Source of the DNA: Raineyella sp. W15-4
Lineage (GTDB): Bacteria > Actinomycetota > Actinomycetes > Propionibacteriales > Propionibacteriaceae
DNA length: 64,000 nucleotides
Assembly: GCF_033170155.1 (NCBI RefSeq)
Contig: NZ_CP137079.1
Location: forward strand, 3,844,001 to 3,908,000
Reading direction: 5' to 3'
Of the stretch, positions 8,680-17,800 are shown piece after piece; the first letter of the stretch is position 1; every line of letters begins with the position of its first letter. The notes under the pieces are model-generated. The model was not told the DNA's origin, ran no database searches, and was given only the letters and a program-made list of their open reading frames with translations. The position numbers and the translations under genes were made by a program.

Positions 8680-8708
8680 TTGACTGTTGTCATACAAGTT
8701 TCTAGAGT
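8680..8708 (+). promoter_or_regulatory. Promoter of the dpaL-like/M20 pair with embedded operator
   Basis: A -35 TTGACT (8680-8685) and a -10 TAGAGT (8703-8708) are separated by exactly 17 bp. The spacer contains the 14-bp motif at 8686-8699 (reverse strand ACTTGTATGACAAC, core TTGT-ATG-ACAA), matching the motif at 7707-7720 in 13 of 14 positions. A regulator bound here would cover the promoter, consistent with repression by the adjacent GntR protein. Confidence 0.78.
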
Positions 8709-8743
8709 GGTGGCCATCCCGCCACGCTCCAGGAAGAGAGCCG

Positions 8744-9880
8744 ATGCCCACCAGCACCGAGACCAGGATCGTCCGCAACCCCCTCGTCGACCGCGCGGCA
8801 GTGCCCGCTGCCGACGACCGCAGCGCCGCTTTCCACCGGCAGCTGCCGGGATGGGCACCGACCCCGCTGCAGGCCGCACCGACAGCGGCGCTGGCCCTCG
8901 GCGTCGCCTCGGTGCAGGTGAAGGACGAGTCGAGCCGGCTGGCGATGCCCTCCTTCAAGATTCTCGGTGCCTCCTGGGCCAGCTACCGGGCACTGCTCGC
9001 CCACCTCGGCGACGACGCTCCGACCGGGGAGGTCACCCTCGCGGAACTCAGGTCCGCGCTGGGGCCGCGCCCGGTCACACTGGTCGCCGCGACCGACGGC
9101 AACCACGGTCGGGCCGTCGCCCGGATGGCTTCCCTGCTGGGTCTGGCTGCGATCATCCTGGTCCCCCGGGACATGGTCACGGCCCGACGCGAAGCGATCC
9201 GGGCGGAGGGCGCGGACCTGCGGGTCGTGGACGGCGGCTACGACGACGCCATCGACGCCAGCGCAGCCCTGGCCGACGCCGAGCACGTGGTCATCTCCGA
9301 CACCTCGTGGGAGGGCTACACCGAGGTCCCGCGGTGGGTGATCGACGGCTACGGCACTCTCACCGGCGAGATCCTCACCGACCTGGAATTGATCACGCCG
9401 ACGGTTGTCGCGGCCCAGATCGGCGTCGGGGCCTTCGCGGCAGCCATCGCGCGGGGTTTCGCGGGTGGCCCTGCCCGGCTGCTCGTCGGGGTCGAACCGA
9501 CCCTCGCGGACTGCGTCACGGTGAGCATCGCCCAGGGCCACCCCGTGACGATCCCGGGCCCGCAGAATTCATCCATGGCCGGGCTGAATTGCGGTACGCC
9601 GTCGGTCACCGCCTGGGCCGACGTGTCGCGGGGCTTTGATACCTTCGTCACCGTCGACGACAGCGACACCGAGGACGCCATGCGTCTGCTCGCCGCTGAC
9701 GGCATCGCCTCCGGCGAGAGCGGCGCCGCCGGTCTCGCCGGACTCCTGCGGCACCGCGAGGGTCTGGGCCTCGGTCCGGACGACCACGTCCTCGTCGTGT
9801 CGACCGAGGGCCCCACCGATCCCGTCAACTACGAGCGGGTCTGCGGCTTCGCACCCGTCTCCCACCTGGAGGAAGCATGA
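8744..9880 (+). CDS. Diaminopropionate ammonia-lyase-like PLP enzyme
   Basis: This 378-residue fold-type II PLP enzyme closely resembles diaminopropionate ammonia-lyase (E. coli YgeX, ~398 residues), which splits 2,3-diaminopropionate to pyruvate and ammonia. The cofactor lysine is Lys72 in MPSFKILGA. The phosphate-binding TDGNHGRAVA loop follows at ~118-127, and SGESGAAGLAGLL near residue 325 is typical of the family. The ATG at 8744 has AGGAAGAG upstream; an in-frame start at 8687 would lie inside the promoter. Its stop overlaps the next gene by ATGA. Beside a hydantoinase and an M20 hydrolase it recalls the E. coli ygeX-ygeY-hyuA grouping. A serine/threonine dehydratase-type activity is the alternative. 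Confidence 0.85.
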   Translation: MPTSTETRIVRNPLVDRAAVPAADDRSAAFHRQLPGWAPTPLQAAPTAALALGVASVQVKDESSRLAMPSFKILGASWASYRALLAHLGDDAPTGEVTLAELRSALGPRPVTLVAATDGNHGRAVARMASLLGLAAIILVPRDMVTARREAIRAEGADLRVVDGGYDDAIDASAALADAEHVVISDTSWEGYTEVPRWVIDGYGTLTGEILTDLELITPTVVAAQIGVGAFAAAIARGFAGGPARLLVGVEPTLADCVTVSIAQGHPVTIPGPQNSSMAGLNCGTPSVTAWADVSRGFDTFVTVDDSDTEDAMRLLAADGIASGESGAAGLAGLLRHREGLGLGPDDHVLVVSTEGPTDPVNYERVCGFAPVSHLEEA

Positions 9881-11163
9881 CCACCACGACCGATCCCTCG
9901 TCGACCATCGGCGAGCTGACCATCGACGGCGACCGCCTCTGGGACAGCCTTGCCGCGTTGGGTGGCATCGGGGCGTACGACGACGTCGCCACCGGCCTGG
10001 TCGGCGTCCGCCGCCTCGCCCTGACCGACGCCGACCGGGACGGCCGGGACCTCGTGGTGGGCTGGTTCCGTGACGCCGGCCTGGAGGTCCGCCAGGACGC
10101 CATCGGCAACGTCTTCGCCCGCAGGGCGGGCAGCGAGCCTGATCTCGCGCCGGTGATGATCGGCTCGCACCTCGACTCGGTGGCGACGGCAGGCCGCTTC
10201 GACGGCTGCCTCGGCGTGCTCGGGGGCCTGGAAGTGGTCCGGACTCTGGATGACGCCGGCATCAGCACCCGCCGCCCGATCGAGGTGTGCTTCTTCACCG
10301 AGGAGGAGGGGGCGCGCTTCGGCACGGACATGCTGGGCAGCGCGGTGGCCGCCGGCCGGATCGACCTGACCGACGCGTACGCCCTGACCGACCGTGACGG
10401 TGCAAGCATCGGCGAGGAGTTGGTCCGACTCGGCCAGGTCGGTGCCGGGCCGGTCCCGATGCCGCGCCCGCCGCACGCCTACCTGGAGTGCCACATCGAG
10501 CAGGGCCCGATCCTCGCCGACCACGATCGGCAGGTCGGGGTCGTGCTCGGGGTCCAGGCGATCAACTGGTGGGAGATCACCATCAGCGGCCGCGCCGCCC
10601 ACGCCGGCACCACGCCGCGTGGACTGCGTCGCAACGCCTCCCTGGCCGCTGCGTTGATCACCGTGCACGCCGACGAGATGGCAGCCTCCGGCGACTACGG
10701 CCGGCTGCTGACCACGGTGGGCCGCTTCGAGGTGCGCCCCAATCTGGTCAACATCGTCCCTGCCCTCGCCCTGCTGACCGTCGACCTGCGCAATCCGGAT
10801 GCCGATGCCCTCGATCGGGCCCGTACCGACCTGCGCGCCTGTGTCGACAGCATCGCGGAACGCACCGGCACCACGATCACCGTGCGGGAGACGGCACACA
10901 CCGCCCCGGTGGATTTCTCCCCCACCATGATCGACCTGGTCGAAGCCACTGCCGATCGCCTCGGGCTGTCCCACGCGCGGATCACCTCGGGCGCCGGCCA
11001 CGATGCCGGCGAGATCGCGGCCATCGCACCGGCCGGGATGATCTTCGTCCCCGGACTGTACGAGGGGATCAGCCACAACCCGCGGGAGTACTCCACGCCG
11101 GAGGCGTGCACCGACGGCATCAACGTCCTGCTGCACTGCGTGCTGGCCTGCGCGGAGCAGTGA
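9877..11163 (+). CDS. M20 family N-carbamoyl-L-amino-acid hydrolase / allantoate amidohydrolase
   Basis: This 428-residue M20 metallopeptidase-fold amidase belongs to the HyuC/AllC/beta-ureidopropionase group, which releases CO2 and ammonia from N-carbamoyl amino acids or ureides. Visible metal and catalytic motifs are GSHLDSV, RFDGCLGVLGGLEV, FFTEEEGARFG, the CHIEQGP segment and the C-terminal SGAGHDAGE. The central dimerisation insert (GRAAHAGTTP) is present. It starts at the ATGA overlap with the ammonia-lyase gene, so both share the GntR-controlled promoter. Its natural partner is the hydantoinase at 1189-2583, whose product it could decarbamoylate. Confidence 0.9.
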   Translation: MTTTTDPSSTIGELTIDGDRLWDSLAALGGIGAYDDVATGLVGVRRLALTDADRDGRDLVVGWFRDAGLEVRQDAIGNVFARRAGSEPDLAPVMIGSHLDSVATAGRFDGCLGVLGGLEVVRTLDDAGISTRRPIEVCFFTEEEGARFGTDMLGSAVAAGRIDLTDAYALTDRDGASIGEELVRLGQVGAGPVPMPRPPHAYLECHIEQGPILADHDRQVGVVLGVQAINWWEITISGRAAHAGTTPRGLRRNASLAAALITVHADEMAASGDYGRLLTTVGRFEVRPNLVNIVPALALLTVDLRNPDADALDRARTDLRACVDSIAERTGTTITVRETAHTAPVDFSPTMIDLVEATADRLGLSHARITSGAGHDAGEIAAIAPAGMIFVPGLYEGISHNPREYSTPEACTDGINVLLHCVLACAEQ

Positions 11164-11192
11164 TCCGACTCCGTTGTGTCCGGAGGAGGTCG

Positions 11193-12623
11193 CTACAGGT
11201 TCTCCGCGGCCCACTCCCGCAGCCGGCGTGCGGCCTCCTCCTCGCCCAACGGACCGTTGTCGATCCGCAGCTCCAGCAGGTACCTGTACGCCCGGCCGAC
11301 CACCGGCCCCGCCGGTACCCCCAGGATCGCCATGATCTGGTCGCCGTTCAGGTCCGGGCGCATCGCGTCCAGCTCCTCCTGCTGCTCCAGCTCCGCGATC
11401 CGCGCCTCGAGGTGGTCGTACGCCGCCCGCAGCGCCGCCGCCCGCTTGCGGTTCCGCGTCGTGCAGTCTGCCCGGGTGAGGATGTGCAGCCGCTCCAGCT
11501 GGTCCCCCGCGTCGCGGACGTAGCGGCGGACCGCCGAATCGGTCCAGTCCCCCTCGCCGTAGCCGTGGAACCGCAGGTGCAGCTCGATCAGCGTGGCGAT
11601 CTGCTTGATCTCGTCACTGCTGAAGTGCAGCGCCTTCAGCCGCTTCCGGGCCAGCTTCGCCCCCACCACGTCGTGGTGGTGGAAGGACACCTTGCCGCCC
11701 TCCTCGAACCGCCGGGTCGCCGGCTTGCCGATGTCGTGCAGCAGCGCGGCGACCCGCAGCACCAGGTCCGGCGCGTGCCCGCGGGCCTGCTCCAGCGCGA
11801 TCGCCTGGTCCAGCACGGTCAGCGAGTGCTCGTAGACGTCCTTGTGCCGGTGGTGCTCGTCGACCTCCAGCTGCAGCGCCGGCAGCTCCGGCAGCACCCG
11901 GGCGGCCAGCCCGGTCGCCACGAACACGTTGAGCCCGTTGCGCGGGCGTGGGGTGAGCAGCAGCTTGGACAGCTCGTCGCGCACCCGCTCGGCCGAGATG
12001 ATGTCCAGCCGGTCGGCCATCGCCCACATCGCCGCGATCACCTCCGGCGCCGGCACGAAACCGAGTTGCGAGGTGAACCGGGCTGCCCGCATCATCCGCA
12101 GCGGGTCGTCGGAGAACGACTGCTCGGGGGTCCCCGGGGTCCGGAGCACCTCGCCGGCCAGGTCGGCCAACCCGCCGAACGGGTCGACGAACCTCCGGGT
12201 CCGGACGTCGACCGCCATCGCGTTGACGGTGAAGTCCCGCCGGACCAGGTCGCCCTCCAGGGTGTCCCCGAAGGCGACCGCCGGCTTGCGGGAGTCGGCC
12301 CGGTAGGTGTCGGCCCGGTAGGTGGTGATCTCCACCACCCAGCCGCCCTCGACGTTGCCGCCGATGGTGCCGAACGCCTTGCCGACGTCCCACACCTCGC
12401 GGGACACCTTCTTCAACAACCGCTCGATCTCGTCGGGGCGGGCCGAGGTGGTGAAGTCCAGGTCGTGACCCAGCCGCCCCATCAGCGCGTCCCGGACCGA
12501 TCCGCCCACCAGGTACAGCTCGTGGCCCGCCGCCGCGAAGACCTCACCGAGCCGGTCGATCACGGGGGCGATCCGCATCAGCTCGGTCACCGCGTTGTCC
12601 TGGGCTCGGGTCAGGGAGGGCAC
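11193..12623 (-). CDS. cca: CCA tRNA nucleotidyltransferase
   Basis: This 476-residue class II nucleotidyltransferase adds or repairs the CCA 3' end of tRNAs. The catalytic head shows YLVGGSVRDALMGR and DLDFTT (metal-binding carboxylates), then RRDFTVNAMA and the SFSDDPLRMMRAARF template region. A C-terminal HD domain follows (LLHDIGKPATR with HHHDVVGAK), as in actinobacterial PcnA-type proteins. I place the start at GTG 12623 because TAGACT lies 8 bp upstream as a -10 element and the next conserved block begins ~25 residues later, as in relatives; the frame is open further but runs through the divergent promoter. It ends 29 bp from the convergent M20 gene. Confidence 0.92.
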   Translation of the reverse strand: MPSLTRAQDNAVTELMRIAPVIDRLGEVFAAAGHELYLVGGSVRDALMGRLGHDLDFTTSARPDEIERLLKKVSREVWDVGKAFGTIGGNVEGGWVVEITTYRADTYRADSRKPAVAFGDTLEGDLVRRDFTVNAMAVDVRTRRFVDPFGGLADLAGEVLRTPGTPEQSFSDDPLRMMRAARFTSQLGFVPAPEVIAAMWAMADRLDIISAERVRDELSKLLLTPRPRNGLNVFVATGLAARVLPELPALQLEVDEHHRHKDVYEHSLTVLDQAIALEQARGHAPDLVLRVAALLHDIGKPATRRFEEGGKVSFHHHDVVGAKLARKRLKALHFSSDEIKQIATLIELHLRFHGYGEGDWTDSAVRRYVRDAGDQLERLHILTRADCTTRNRKRAAALRAAYDHLEARIAELEQQEELDAMRPDLNGDQIMAILGVPAGPVVGRAYRYLLELRIDNGPLGEEEAARRLREWAAENL

Positions 12624-12631
12624 GCTGCCCG

Positions 12632-12657
12632 AGTCTACCCGGGCCCGCCCGTACGAT
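12632..12657. promoter_or_regulatory. Overlapping divergent promoters of cca and the DUF6049 gene
   Basis: A leftward -10 TAGACT (reverse complement of 12632-12637) lies 8 bp before the cca GTG. A rightward -10 TACGAT (12652-12657) lies exactly 6 bp before the GTG at 12664, which would put the transcript start on the start codon (leaderless). The two promoters overlap within 40 bp, so the cell-envelope operon and cca may be expressed together. Confidence 0.6.
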
Positions 12658-12663
12658 GGCGGG

Positions 12664-14808
12664 GTGAGCTCCCGCCCGCTGCCGTCCCCGCGCCGCCGTC
12701 CAGGCCGCCGGATCCTCGGCGTACCCGCGCTGCTCACGGCGGTCCTGCTGGCGACGCTGACGGTGCTGTCGGGGATCACCGTCGCCGCCACCCCCGCCCG
12801 GGCGGAGGACCGGGTGCGGGTCGACCTCACCTCGGTCACCCCCAAGGTCACCTCGGCCACCGACATCGTCACCCTCAGCGGCACCGTGACGAACACCGGC
12901 GACACCACCCTCACCGGCGTCCAGGCCTACCTCTGGCGCGACCAACAGGTCCGTACCACTCGGACGGAACTCGACACCGCGGACGGCCCGACCGGCGCCC
13001 GTTACGTGGCGAGGTACGTCATCCTCGGCACCGATCCCTCCGGGACGCTGGCGCCCGGGCAGCAGAGCCCGTTCACCGTCAGCGCCCCGCTGTCGGACCT
13101 CGGCATCCCGGCCCGGGACGGGGTGACGATGATCGGGGTCCAGATCCGCGGATCGTACGGTGCCGGCAACACCACGCTGGGCCGGGCCCGCGCCTGGCTG
13201 CCGCAGGACCTCGGCACCCAGACCACGCCGCTGCAGGTCGCCTCGGTGGTGCTGCTCAGCTCGGCACCCTCACGGGTGGCGACCGGCACCTTCCTCGACG
13301 ACCATCTCGCCCAGGAGATCGCCCCCGGCGGTCGCCTCGACGTGCTGTTGCGCAGCGCCGCCGGCAACGGCCGGACCCATCTCGTCGACCCGGCGCTGAT
13401 CGTCTCACTGCAGGACATGGCCAAGGGCTACAAGCTGACCGACGGCAGCACCGGGGCGGGCGAGAGCGACGCGAAGACCTGGCTGCAGACCTTCGACGCG
13501 CTCACCACCCCCGGCTACCGGCTGCCCTACGGCAGCGTCGACATCGACCTGCTGGCCGACGTCGGCCACGCCGACATCGTGCAGTCCGCGCTCGACACCA
13601 CGACGCTGCCGGCCGACATCGCCCAGCTGCCGACCGCGGTGCTACCGGCCGGCGGACTGCTCACCCGGCGCGGGCTGGCCACCCTCGCCGGCACGCCGAC
13701 CGACGCCAGCCCGACCGGCACCGCCTCCCCCGCCCCGTCCACCACCGGCTCGGCCGGCACCTCGGCCACACCGTCGGCCGCCCCGACCCCGGCCGCCCCC
13801 CCGGTCGTCCTCGCCGCCCAGCCCACCGACGGCGCCGACACCGCCCACGGCGCCGTCCCGCCCGCGCACTGGACCACCGCCGAGGGGGCCACCGTGGTGA
13901 CGTACGACACCCGGGCCCTCACCCCCGGACCGGACGAGAACGGCACCGACGCCCAGCAGCGGCAGTCCATCGCCGCGACCGGCTTCCTCGACGCCCTCGC
14001 CCACCGCCCCGCCCAGGTGCGGCTGATCACCGACGTCGCGACCGCCCACGCCGACGACCTCGACACCTCGGCCCGCACCTCGCTGGCCTCCCTGGTGGAG
14101 GGCACCTCCGCGCCGATCAGCGAGGCCGTGCTGCACGCCCCCGCGACCACCGAGGACGACCGGGCCGGCGACGTACGCCGGGCGGCGACGTCGACCTCCG
14201 GGCTGGCCAGCATGTTCACCGATCCGGGGATCGCCGCGGACATGACCTGGCGGCTGGTCGCCTCGCTGGCCAGCAGCCAGTGGACGACCGGGACCGGCGC
14301 CACCGGTTCCGGCACCACTGCCTCCGCCGCCGCGTCCGGGTCGTACGTCGCCTATCGGGATCTCCAGCGGGACCGGATCCAGCAGATCACCGACGGCAAC
14401 GCCGTGGCGATCAGCGCCCGCCCGGTGCTGCTCACCGCCCGGCAGGACACCCAGTTCCCGGTCACCGTCACCAACAACCTCAGCGTCCCGGTGTCGGTCC
14501 GGCTCGAGTTCGAGTCGGAGAACGCCGAGCGACTGCACGTGCCACCGGTCGACATCCGCACCATCGGTGCGGGCGAGGCGATCGGCGTCGTCGCCGTGCC
14601 GCGGGTCGAGGCGAACGGCAGCTACACCGTGGTGGCCCGGCTCACCACCCCCTCGGGGACCGCGATCGGCTTCCCGGTGGACATCGATGTACAGGCCACA
14701 CAGGCCGGAAGGGTCGGATGGATACTGATGATCGTGTCGGGAGTCGTCGTGATCGGCACCACGGTGTTGCGGATCAAGCAGGTCCGCGCCGAACGGAGCC
14801 GGGCATGA
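12664..14808 (+). CDS. DUF6049 family secreted/membrane-anchored protein
   Basis: This protein of about 714 residues starts with a basic N-terminus and a hydrophobic signal (LLTAVLLATLTVLSGITVAA, then an AxA cleavage-like ARA). A large extracellular region includes a Ser/Thr/Pro/Ala-rich linker around residue 350, and a single C-terminal membrane helix (VGWILMIVSGVVVIGTTVL) ends in a basic tail. This layout and the position directly before murJ identify the actinobacterial DUF6049 family (M. tuberculosis Rv3909 position). Its function is not established; a cell-envelope role is inferred from context. No Shine-Dalgarno is seen; the leaderless TACGAT-6 bp-GTG supports the start. The stop overlaps the murJ ATG. 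Confidence 0.8.
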   Translation: MSSRPLPSPRRRPGRRILGVPALLTAVLLATLTVLSGITVAATPARAEDRVRVDLTSVTPKVTSATDIVTLSGTVTNTGDTTLTGVQAYLWRDQQVRTTRTELDTADGPTGARYVARYVILGTDPSGTLAPGQQSPFTVSAPLSDLGIPARDGVTMIGVQIRGSYGAGNTTLGRARAWLPQDLGTQTTPLQVASVVLLSSAPSRVATGTFLDDHLAQEIAPGGRLDVLLRSAAGNGRTHLVDPALIVSLQDMAKGYKLTDGSTGAGESDAKTWLQTFDALTTPGYRLPYGSVDIDLLADVGHADIVQSALDTTTLPADIAQLPTAVLPAGGLLTRRGLATLAGTPTDASPTGTASPAPSTTGSAGTSATPSAAPTPAAPPVVLAAQPTDGADTAHGAVPPAHWTTAEGATVVTYDTRALTPGPDENGTDAQQRQSIAATGFLDALAHRPAQVRLITDVATAHADDLDTSARTSLASLVEGTSAPISEAVLHAPATTEDDRAGDVRRAATSTSGLASMFTDPGIAADMTWRLVASLASSQWTTGTGATGSGTTASAAASGSYVAYRDLQRDRIQQITDGNAVAISARPVLLTARQDTQFPVTVTNNLSVPVSVRLEFESENAERLHVPPVDIRTIGAGEAIGVVAVPRVEANGSYTVVARLTTPSGTAIGFPVDIDVQATQAGRVGWILMIVSGVVVIGTTVLRIKQVRAERSRA

Positions 14809-17800
14809 CCGACGCCCCGCGCCGCCGCTCGGTGATGTCCACCACGGTGCTGATGGCCGGCGGCACGCTCGCCTCCCGGGTGCTCGGCTTCGTCCGGGCC
14901 GCGCTGATCGCCGTTGTGCTCGGCAACGGCACCCGGCCGGCCGAGGCCTTCAACCTCGCCAACACGATCCCCAACAGCCTCTACATCCTGCTCGCCGGCG
15001 GCGTGATGAACGCCGTCCTGGTGCCGCAGATCGTCCGGGCGATGGACGAGGACGCCGATGGCGGTGAGGCGTACACCAACCGGATCATGACCGCGTTCCT
15101 GGCCGCGCTGGGCCTGATGACGGTGCTGGTGACGGTGGCGGCCCCGTGGATCATGACGCTCTACACCGCCGAGGGCTGGCGCGAGCCGGCGATGGCTCCG
15201 TACTGGAGCAACATGGTCGCGCTGGCCTACCTCTGCCTGCCGGAGATCTTCTTCTACGGCGCGACCGTCCTGGTCGGCCAGGTGCTCAACGCCCGCCAGG
15301 TCTACATCCCCTACATGTGGGCCCCGATCGCCAACAACGTCCTCTCGATCGTCGTCTTCGGCCTCTACCTCGGCGTCTGGGGCAGCTCGCACGGGGCGCC
15401 GTTCAGCTGGCCCCAGGTGCTGCTGTTGGGCCTCGGCTCGACCCTCGGGATCGCGGCCCAGTTCTTCATCCTGCTGCCGTTCCTGCGCCGGGCCGGGTTC
15501 CGCTACCGGCCGCGCTGGGATCTGCGCGGGGCCGGCCTGGGCCACACCTTCCGGCTGGCCCAGTGGACCCTCTACTTCGTGCTGGTCAACCAGCTGGCGA
15601 TCTTCGTCGTCAACCGGCTCGGTTCGACCGCCGTGCTGGGCGGCAGCGGCGAGGGCGCCGGCATCACCGCCTACCAGACCGCCTCGCTGATCTGGATCGT
15701 GCCGCACTCGCTGATCACCCTGTCGCTGGCCACCCAGATGGTGACCAGCAGTTCCCGGCTGGCCGCCGAGGGCGACCTCAAGGGGGTTGCCGAGGAGTCG
15801 GCCCGGACGATGCGGATGGCGCTGGCGGTGATCGTGCCGAGCGCGGTCGCGCTGTTCGCCCTCGCCTTCCCGATCAGCCAGCTGATGTTCGGCAACGGTG
15901 CCGGTGCCCGGGACGCCGACTTCATCGGCCGTACGCTGCTGGTGATGGCCCTCGGCCTGGTGCCGTACAGCCTGCACTACCTGGTGATCCGGTCCTTCTA
16001 CTCCCTGGAGGACACCCGGACGCCGTTCCTGGTGCAGAGCACCATCGTGGCGACGAACATCATCCTGGCGATCGTCCTGGTCGTCCCCTGGCACGCGCCG
16101 GGCTGGGTGGCCGCGGGGCTGGGCGGGGCGTACGCCCTGGCGTACGTGGTGGGGCTGAGCATCGCCGTCCCGCTGTTGCGCCGTCGGCTGCCGGACTTCC
16201 GGGTCGCGCCCGTCGCCCGGCACATCGTCCGGCTCACCGTCGCCACCGCGCCCGCCGGACTGGTCGCCTGGCTGATCGTCCGGTTCACCGGCGGGCACGG
16301 CCAGCTGCTCCTGCTGCTGTCGGTGGCCGTCGCCGGCGTGGCCGGGAGTGGGACTTTCGTGCTGCTGGCCCGTAGGCTGCGGATCGAGGAGGTCGAGGAG
16401 GCGCTGGCGGCGCTCCTGCGCCGGCGCGGCTCCGGGACCCCACCGACCATCCCCCCACGGCAGCAGGAGGAGGGCGCCGTGCCGCAGACCCCCGGGACCG
16501 ACGACGAGCCGGGTGACGTCGAGGCGTTCGGCGCCGACGACGAGTACACCCGGCCGATCGCTGCGCCCGCCTATCAGGCCGGCCGGCTGCTCGGCGGCCG
16601 GTTCCGCCTCGAGGATCCGCTGGACGGCCGCCGTCAGGACCTGTGGCGGGCCACCGACCTCAGCCTGAAGCGCTGGGTGGTCTGCCAGTTCTTCCCGGCC
16701 GGTGACCCGCGCAGCCCGCTGCTGCTGGCCGCCGCCCGGCGGGCCGCCCAGGTCACCGACGCCCGGTTCGTCCGGATCCTCGACTTCTCCGAGGACGGGG
16801 CGGAGCCGTACGTGGTCCGGGAGTACGCCCCCGGTCAGACCCTCACCAAGCTGCTCGCGCACGGCCCGCTGTCCGGCACCGAGTCGGCCTGGCTGGTCCG
16901 CGAGATCGCCGACGCGATGGCCACCGTGCACGCCCAGGGCCGCTACCACCAGCGGCTGGACCCCGACGCGGTGATGGTCACCGACACCGGCAACGTCAAG
17001 ATCCTCGGCTTCCAGATCGACGAGGCGCTGCTGCCCGGCGACGAGCGCGACTCGAAGGTCGAGGGCGCCGAACGCACCGACGTGTTCGCCCTCGGCCGGC
17101 TGCTCTACACCTGCCTCACCGGGATGTGGCCCGGCGGGACGCTGCCCGGGCTGCCCCCCGCGCCGACCCGGGGCGGCATGTGGCCCTCCGCACGGCGGGT
17201 CCGCACCGATGTCCCGCCGGCCCTGGACCGGATCTGCCAGCAGGTGATCGGCGGGGTCAGCCCGATGATGGAGAACGCCGCGGGCAAGCCGGGGATCACC
17301 ACCGCCGCCGGGGTGGTGGCCGCGCTGTCGACCGTGCTGGGGGTGACCGACGCCTCCTATCGGCTCGAGCAGCGGGTCCGGACCGCCCAGGGCACGCTGT
17401 CCCTCGACGCCACCCGCGAGCAGCCCGCCGTCCCGGCCGAGCCCACCATCGCCGTCGCGGTCCCCCCCGAGCCCAGCGCCCGCCCCCTGCCGGTGGTGCC
17501 CCGGCAGACCCCGGGACGCGGCTGGGTGATCGGCCTGCTGGTCCTGGTCGCGCTGGCCATCGTCGTCGGGCTGATCGGCGTCGCGGTCAACGCCGGACGC
17601 TCCGGACGGCCGGGCGGCGCCCCGGGCACCACGCCGACCGGCAGCAGCTCCACCGCGTCCCCGTCCACCGACGCCGGCCCCTGGCAGATCGTCGGGGTGG
17701 CCACCTTCGACCCGGCCGCCGACGGCGGGAACAACGAGGAGAACGACCGCACCGCACCGTTCGCGGACGACGGCGATCCGACCACGATGTGGCAGACCAT

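Noticed and set aside
1-11163. A beta-lactam or similar antibiotic biosynthetic cluster, suggested by the isopenicillin N synthase-type oxygenase
   Set aside because: No peptide synthetase, acyltransferase or resistance gene is present; the neighbours are catabolic and transport genes.
10488-14804. An N-terminal extension of the murJ frame back to 10488
   Set aside because: This stretch reads other genes in a shifted frame; MurJ homology begins at the ATG at 14805, which overlaps the DUF6049 stop.
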